NCBI GenBank assembly: GCA_046313915.1
Contig: JBKBXX010000019.1
Span: 1 to 36,200, forward strand
Origin: CAKKQX01 sp046313915
GTDB lineage: Bacteria > Pseudomonadota > Gammaproteobacteria > Burkholderiales > SG8-41
DNA: 36,200 nucleotides
Direction of reading: 5' to 3'
Made by a program: the position numbers and the translations under genes. Below are positions 35,088-36,200 of the stretch, piece by piece (the first letter of the stretch is position 1; each line of letters starts with the position of its first letter). The notes below the pieces were generated by a model, which ran no database searches, had not been told where the DNA came from, and was given only the letters and a program-made list of their open reading frames with translations.

Positions 35088-35158
35088 CGCGCAACATCGC
35101 CAAGGACTTTCGATCCGTGCATTGCACCATGGAGGGAGGCGTGCCGAGTTGGGATTGA
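35066..35158 (+). repeat. Imperfect duplication of the nrdB 3' tail
   Basis: 35066-35087 (GGGGGCGTTGAGCTGGGATTGA is the reference copy, 22 bases; core GAGCTGGGATTGA) is repeated at 35135-35158 with core GAGTTGGGATTGA. Aligned with a 2-bp insertion, the copies differ at about three positions. In its own frame each copy encodes Gly-Gly-x-x-Ser-Trp-Asp-stop. The second copy is open in the -1 frame relative to nrdB and has its own ATG at 35130 (MEGGVPSWD). Confidence 0.7.
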
Positions 35159-35454
35159 GCTTACTTAACCGCCGCTACCGGAGCCGCAGACTGCGCGTAC
35201 ATACCGTCACCGAATGTCGCGCCGAGAGCAACTACACCTTGTGGTTGCGATTTGACGATGGCCTCGAGGGCCACGTTTATCTCGGCGATCTGGTGGCGAC
35301 CATGTCGTATCGGGCACTCTCCAGCGAGGAACGTTTTTACCGGGTCGCCATCGACCCGGTATCGAACGCGGTGACCTGGGAAGGTGGAATCAACCTCGAT
35401 CCGGACGTTTTATACCGTGATCTGGTGAGCAAGGCCGTAGCGGCCTTGCATTGA
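35155..35454 (+). CDS. DUF2442 family protein
   Basis: A 99-residue protein whose core, HTVTECRAESNYTLWLRFDDG then LEGHVYLGDL and ending NLDPDVLYRDL, matches DUF2442, small proteins often linked to toxin-antitoxin-like or unknown loci. No ATG is present near the domain start. TTG 35155, overlapping the TGA of the second NrdB-like tail, is a guess; TTG 35122 is another in-frame option. The stretch before the domain (NRRYRSRRLRV) is basic and may not be native. There is no toxin partner next to it. Likely co-transcribed with nrdAB. Confidence 0.75.
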   Translation: MSLLNRRYRSRRLRVHTVTECRAESNYTLWLRFDDGLEGHVYLGDLVATMSYRALSSEERFYRVAIDPVSNAVTWEGGINLDPDVLYRDLVSKAVAALH

Positions 35455-35526
35455 GAACTGCGGCGCCGCCCGCACGGGCAGCCCGGTGACAGGAAGGCCG
35501 GGCCGCGCAGGCGGTGCTGTGGTCGG

Positions 35527-35552
35527 CAGCCCCGGGCGAATGAACGGGGCTG
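35527..35552 (+). terminator. Hairpin after DUF2442, probable end of the nrdAB transcript
   Basis: CAGCCCCG (35527-35534) and CGGGGCTG (35545-35552) form a perfect 8-bp stem with a 10-nt loop, followed by TTGCGGG. It lies in the 161-bp gap before the histone-like gene; no T-run. Confidence 0.45.
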
Positions 35553-35615
35553 TTGCGGGTGGGGCGCTGCGCTTCCGGGCGCAATGCCTTTGACGACCAT
35601 CTTATGGAGGCTGAC

Positions 35616-35945
35616 ATGGCAAAAGCCGGAAAGAAACCTGCAAAGAAAAAGGCAGCCAAGAAGGCTGCTAAGAAAAAAAAGAAAGTTGTCGTAAAGAAGG
35701 CAGCCAAGAAAAAAGCGGCCGCGCGCAAGGCCGCAAGCCGCAAGACGGCGAAAAAAGCGGCGAAAAAAAAGCCGGCTAAAAAGCCGGCTCAAAAGAAAAA
35801 AGCAGTCAAGAAGCCTGCTGCCAAAAGAAAGGCGGCGCCTGAACCTGCGCCGGCTCCGGTCCAAACTACGGCTCCGGCTCCGGTGGCGCCCCGTCCGGTT
35901 GCAATCCCGGGTGCTTGGCCGTTTCCCATGGGGAGCAGGCCCTAA
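35616..35945 (+). CDS. Histone H1-like Lys/Ala-rich DNA-binding protein
   Basis: A 109-residue protein of extreme composition. Residues 1-75 are repeats of AAKKA, AKKKP and KKPAxK units, like the C-terminal domain of histone H1 and bacterial AlgP/HctB-type nucleoid proteins. Residues 76-109 form a Pro/Ala-rich tail (APEPAPAPVQTTAPAPVAP) ending in a hydrophobic IPGAWPFPMGSRP. It probably binds DNA or RNA non-specifically. ATG 35616 follows a GGAGG ribosome-binding site; upstream in-frame codons (from 35553) look non-coding. Repeat number is likely variable between strains. Confidence 0.85.
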   Translation: MAKAGKKPAKKKAAKKAAKKKKKVVVKKAAKKKAAARKAASRKTAKKAAKKKPAKKPAQKKKAVKKPAAKRKAAPEPAPAPVQTTAPAPVAPRPVAIPGAWPFPMGSRP

Positions 35946-36094
35946 CTTGCACCCTGCCTGCGGTTCGCGCTGCCTCCGGGAGGAGGCCAGCGAGGGGCCG
36001 CGGGCATTGGGTTTGTACCGGTCAGCAGCAGAGCCTCAAAGATACAGAATCTCGCCCTGTCGGGCAAGACGGTTTTGGCTTTTTTTTCTTCAAC

Positions 36095-36127
36095 AATAAC
36101 TCATTGTAAATCAATGAGTTATTTTTT
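36095..36127 (+). terminator. AT-rich hairpin with T-run at the right end of the window
   Basis: AATAACTCATTG (36095-36106) and CAATGAGTTATT (36112-36123) form a perfect 12-bp stem with a 5-nt loop, continued by TTTT. The AT content is far from that of its surroundings. It is a plausible intrinsic terminator of the histone-like gene; an operator role is the alternative. The 150 bp before it and the 73 bp after it contain no gene I can support. Confidence 0.6.
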
Positions 36128-36200
36128 CATCCTGAATTGGTGCGATGCATCAAACGTCCGATAACTGGACTCGGCCGGCGGCTGTTTCCATAATGGGCGG

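Noticed and set aside
35155..35454. DUF2442 gene as half of a toxin-antitoxin pair
   Set aside because: There is no adjacent small partner gene of the usual DUF4160 or RelE type; the next gene is the histone-like protein 160 bp away.

Overview
The window is a compact, GC-rich chromosome segment from a betaproteobacterium. Gene order and protein signatures point towards a Nitrosomonadales/Rhodocyclales-like lineage; I cannot name a genus. Evidence includes the ilvB-ilvH-ilvC-psd-pssA-leuA run, the sigma-DUF3619-DUF3106-RDD cluster divergent from ilvB, the proS/rppH and rplU-rpmA-obgE-proB neighbourhoods, and a small PP0621-type protein followed by PilS-PilR and AmpD. No insertion sequence, prophage, CRISPR array or rRNA is visible. 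One tRNA gene (Pro, anticodon CGG) is present.

Layout. 1-1220: end of lptF and all of lptG (LPS export). 1278-3240, minus strand: an ECF-like sigma factor, two small envelope-type proteins and an RDD membrane protein. 3381-10414, plus strand: branched-chain amino acid genes (ilvB, ilvH, ilvC, leuA) wrapped around phosphatidylethanolamine synthesis (psd, pssA). A leucine-rich mini-ORF with its own promoter lies just before leuA. 10383-16582: DUF2069, WrbA, a YihY-type membrane protein, a lytic transglycosylase, proS, a spermidine-synthase-like protein and rppH.

16849-21428 looks like an accessory block set into otherwise conserved order. It holds a CBS-pair protein, a rubrerythrin with a clear promoter and palindromic operator, an HdrD/GlpC-like Fe-S protein, a DUF3501 protein and a cyclopropane-fatty-acid synthase. 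The rubrerythrin, Fe-S protein and DUF3501 form a probable peroxide/redox-stress cassette of unknown biochemistry. 21418-26279: CNP1-like protein, proB, obgE, rpmA, rplU, ispB and tRNA-Pro. 26330-30810: a carboxymuconolactone-decarboxylase-like protein, the PP0621-like protein, pilS, pilR and ampD. 30855-35454: NrdR-controlled class Ia ribonucleotide reductase (nrdA, nrdB) and a DUF2442 protein. 35616-35945: a Lys/Ala-rich histone H1-like protein.

The most unusual signals are: (1) the rubrerythrin/Fe-S/DUF3501 cassette with its operator; (2) a duplicated NrdB C-terminal tail reached by a one-base shift on a G8 run; (3) the Leu-rich mini-ORF with an almost leaderless promoter ahead of leuA; (4) a sigma factor whose conserved N-terminus lies in a frame with no start codon, next to an A8 run; (5) a family of degenerate intergenic palindromes, two of which share an exact 17-mer and abut start codons lacking Shine-Dalgarno sequences.
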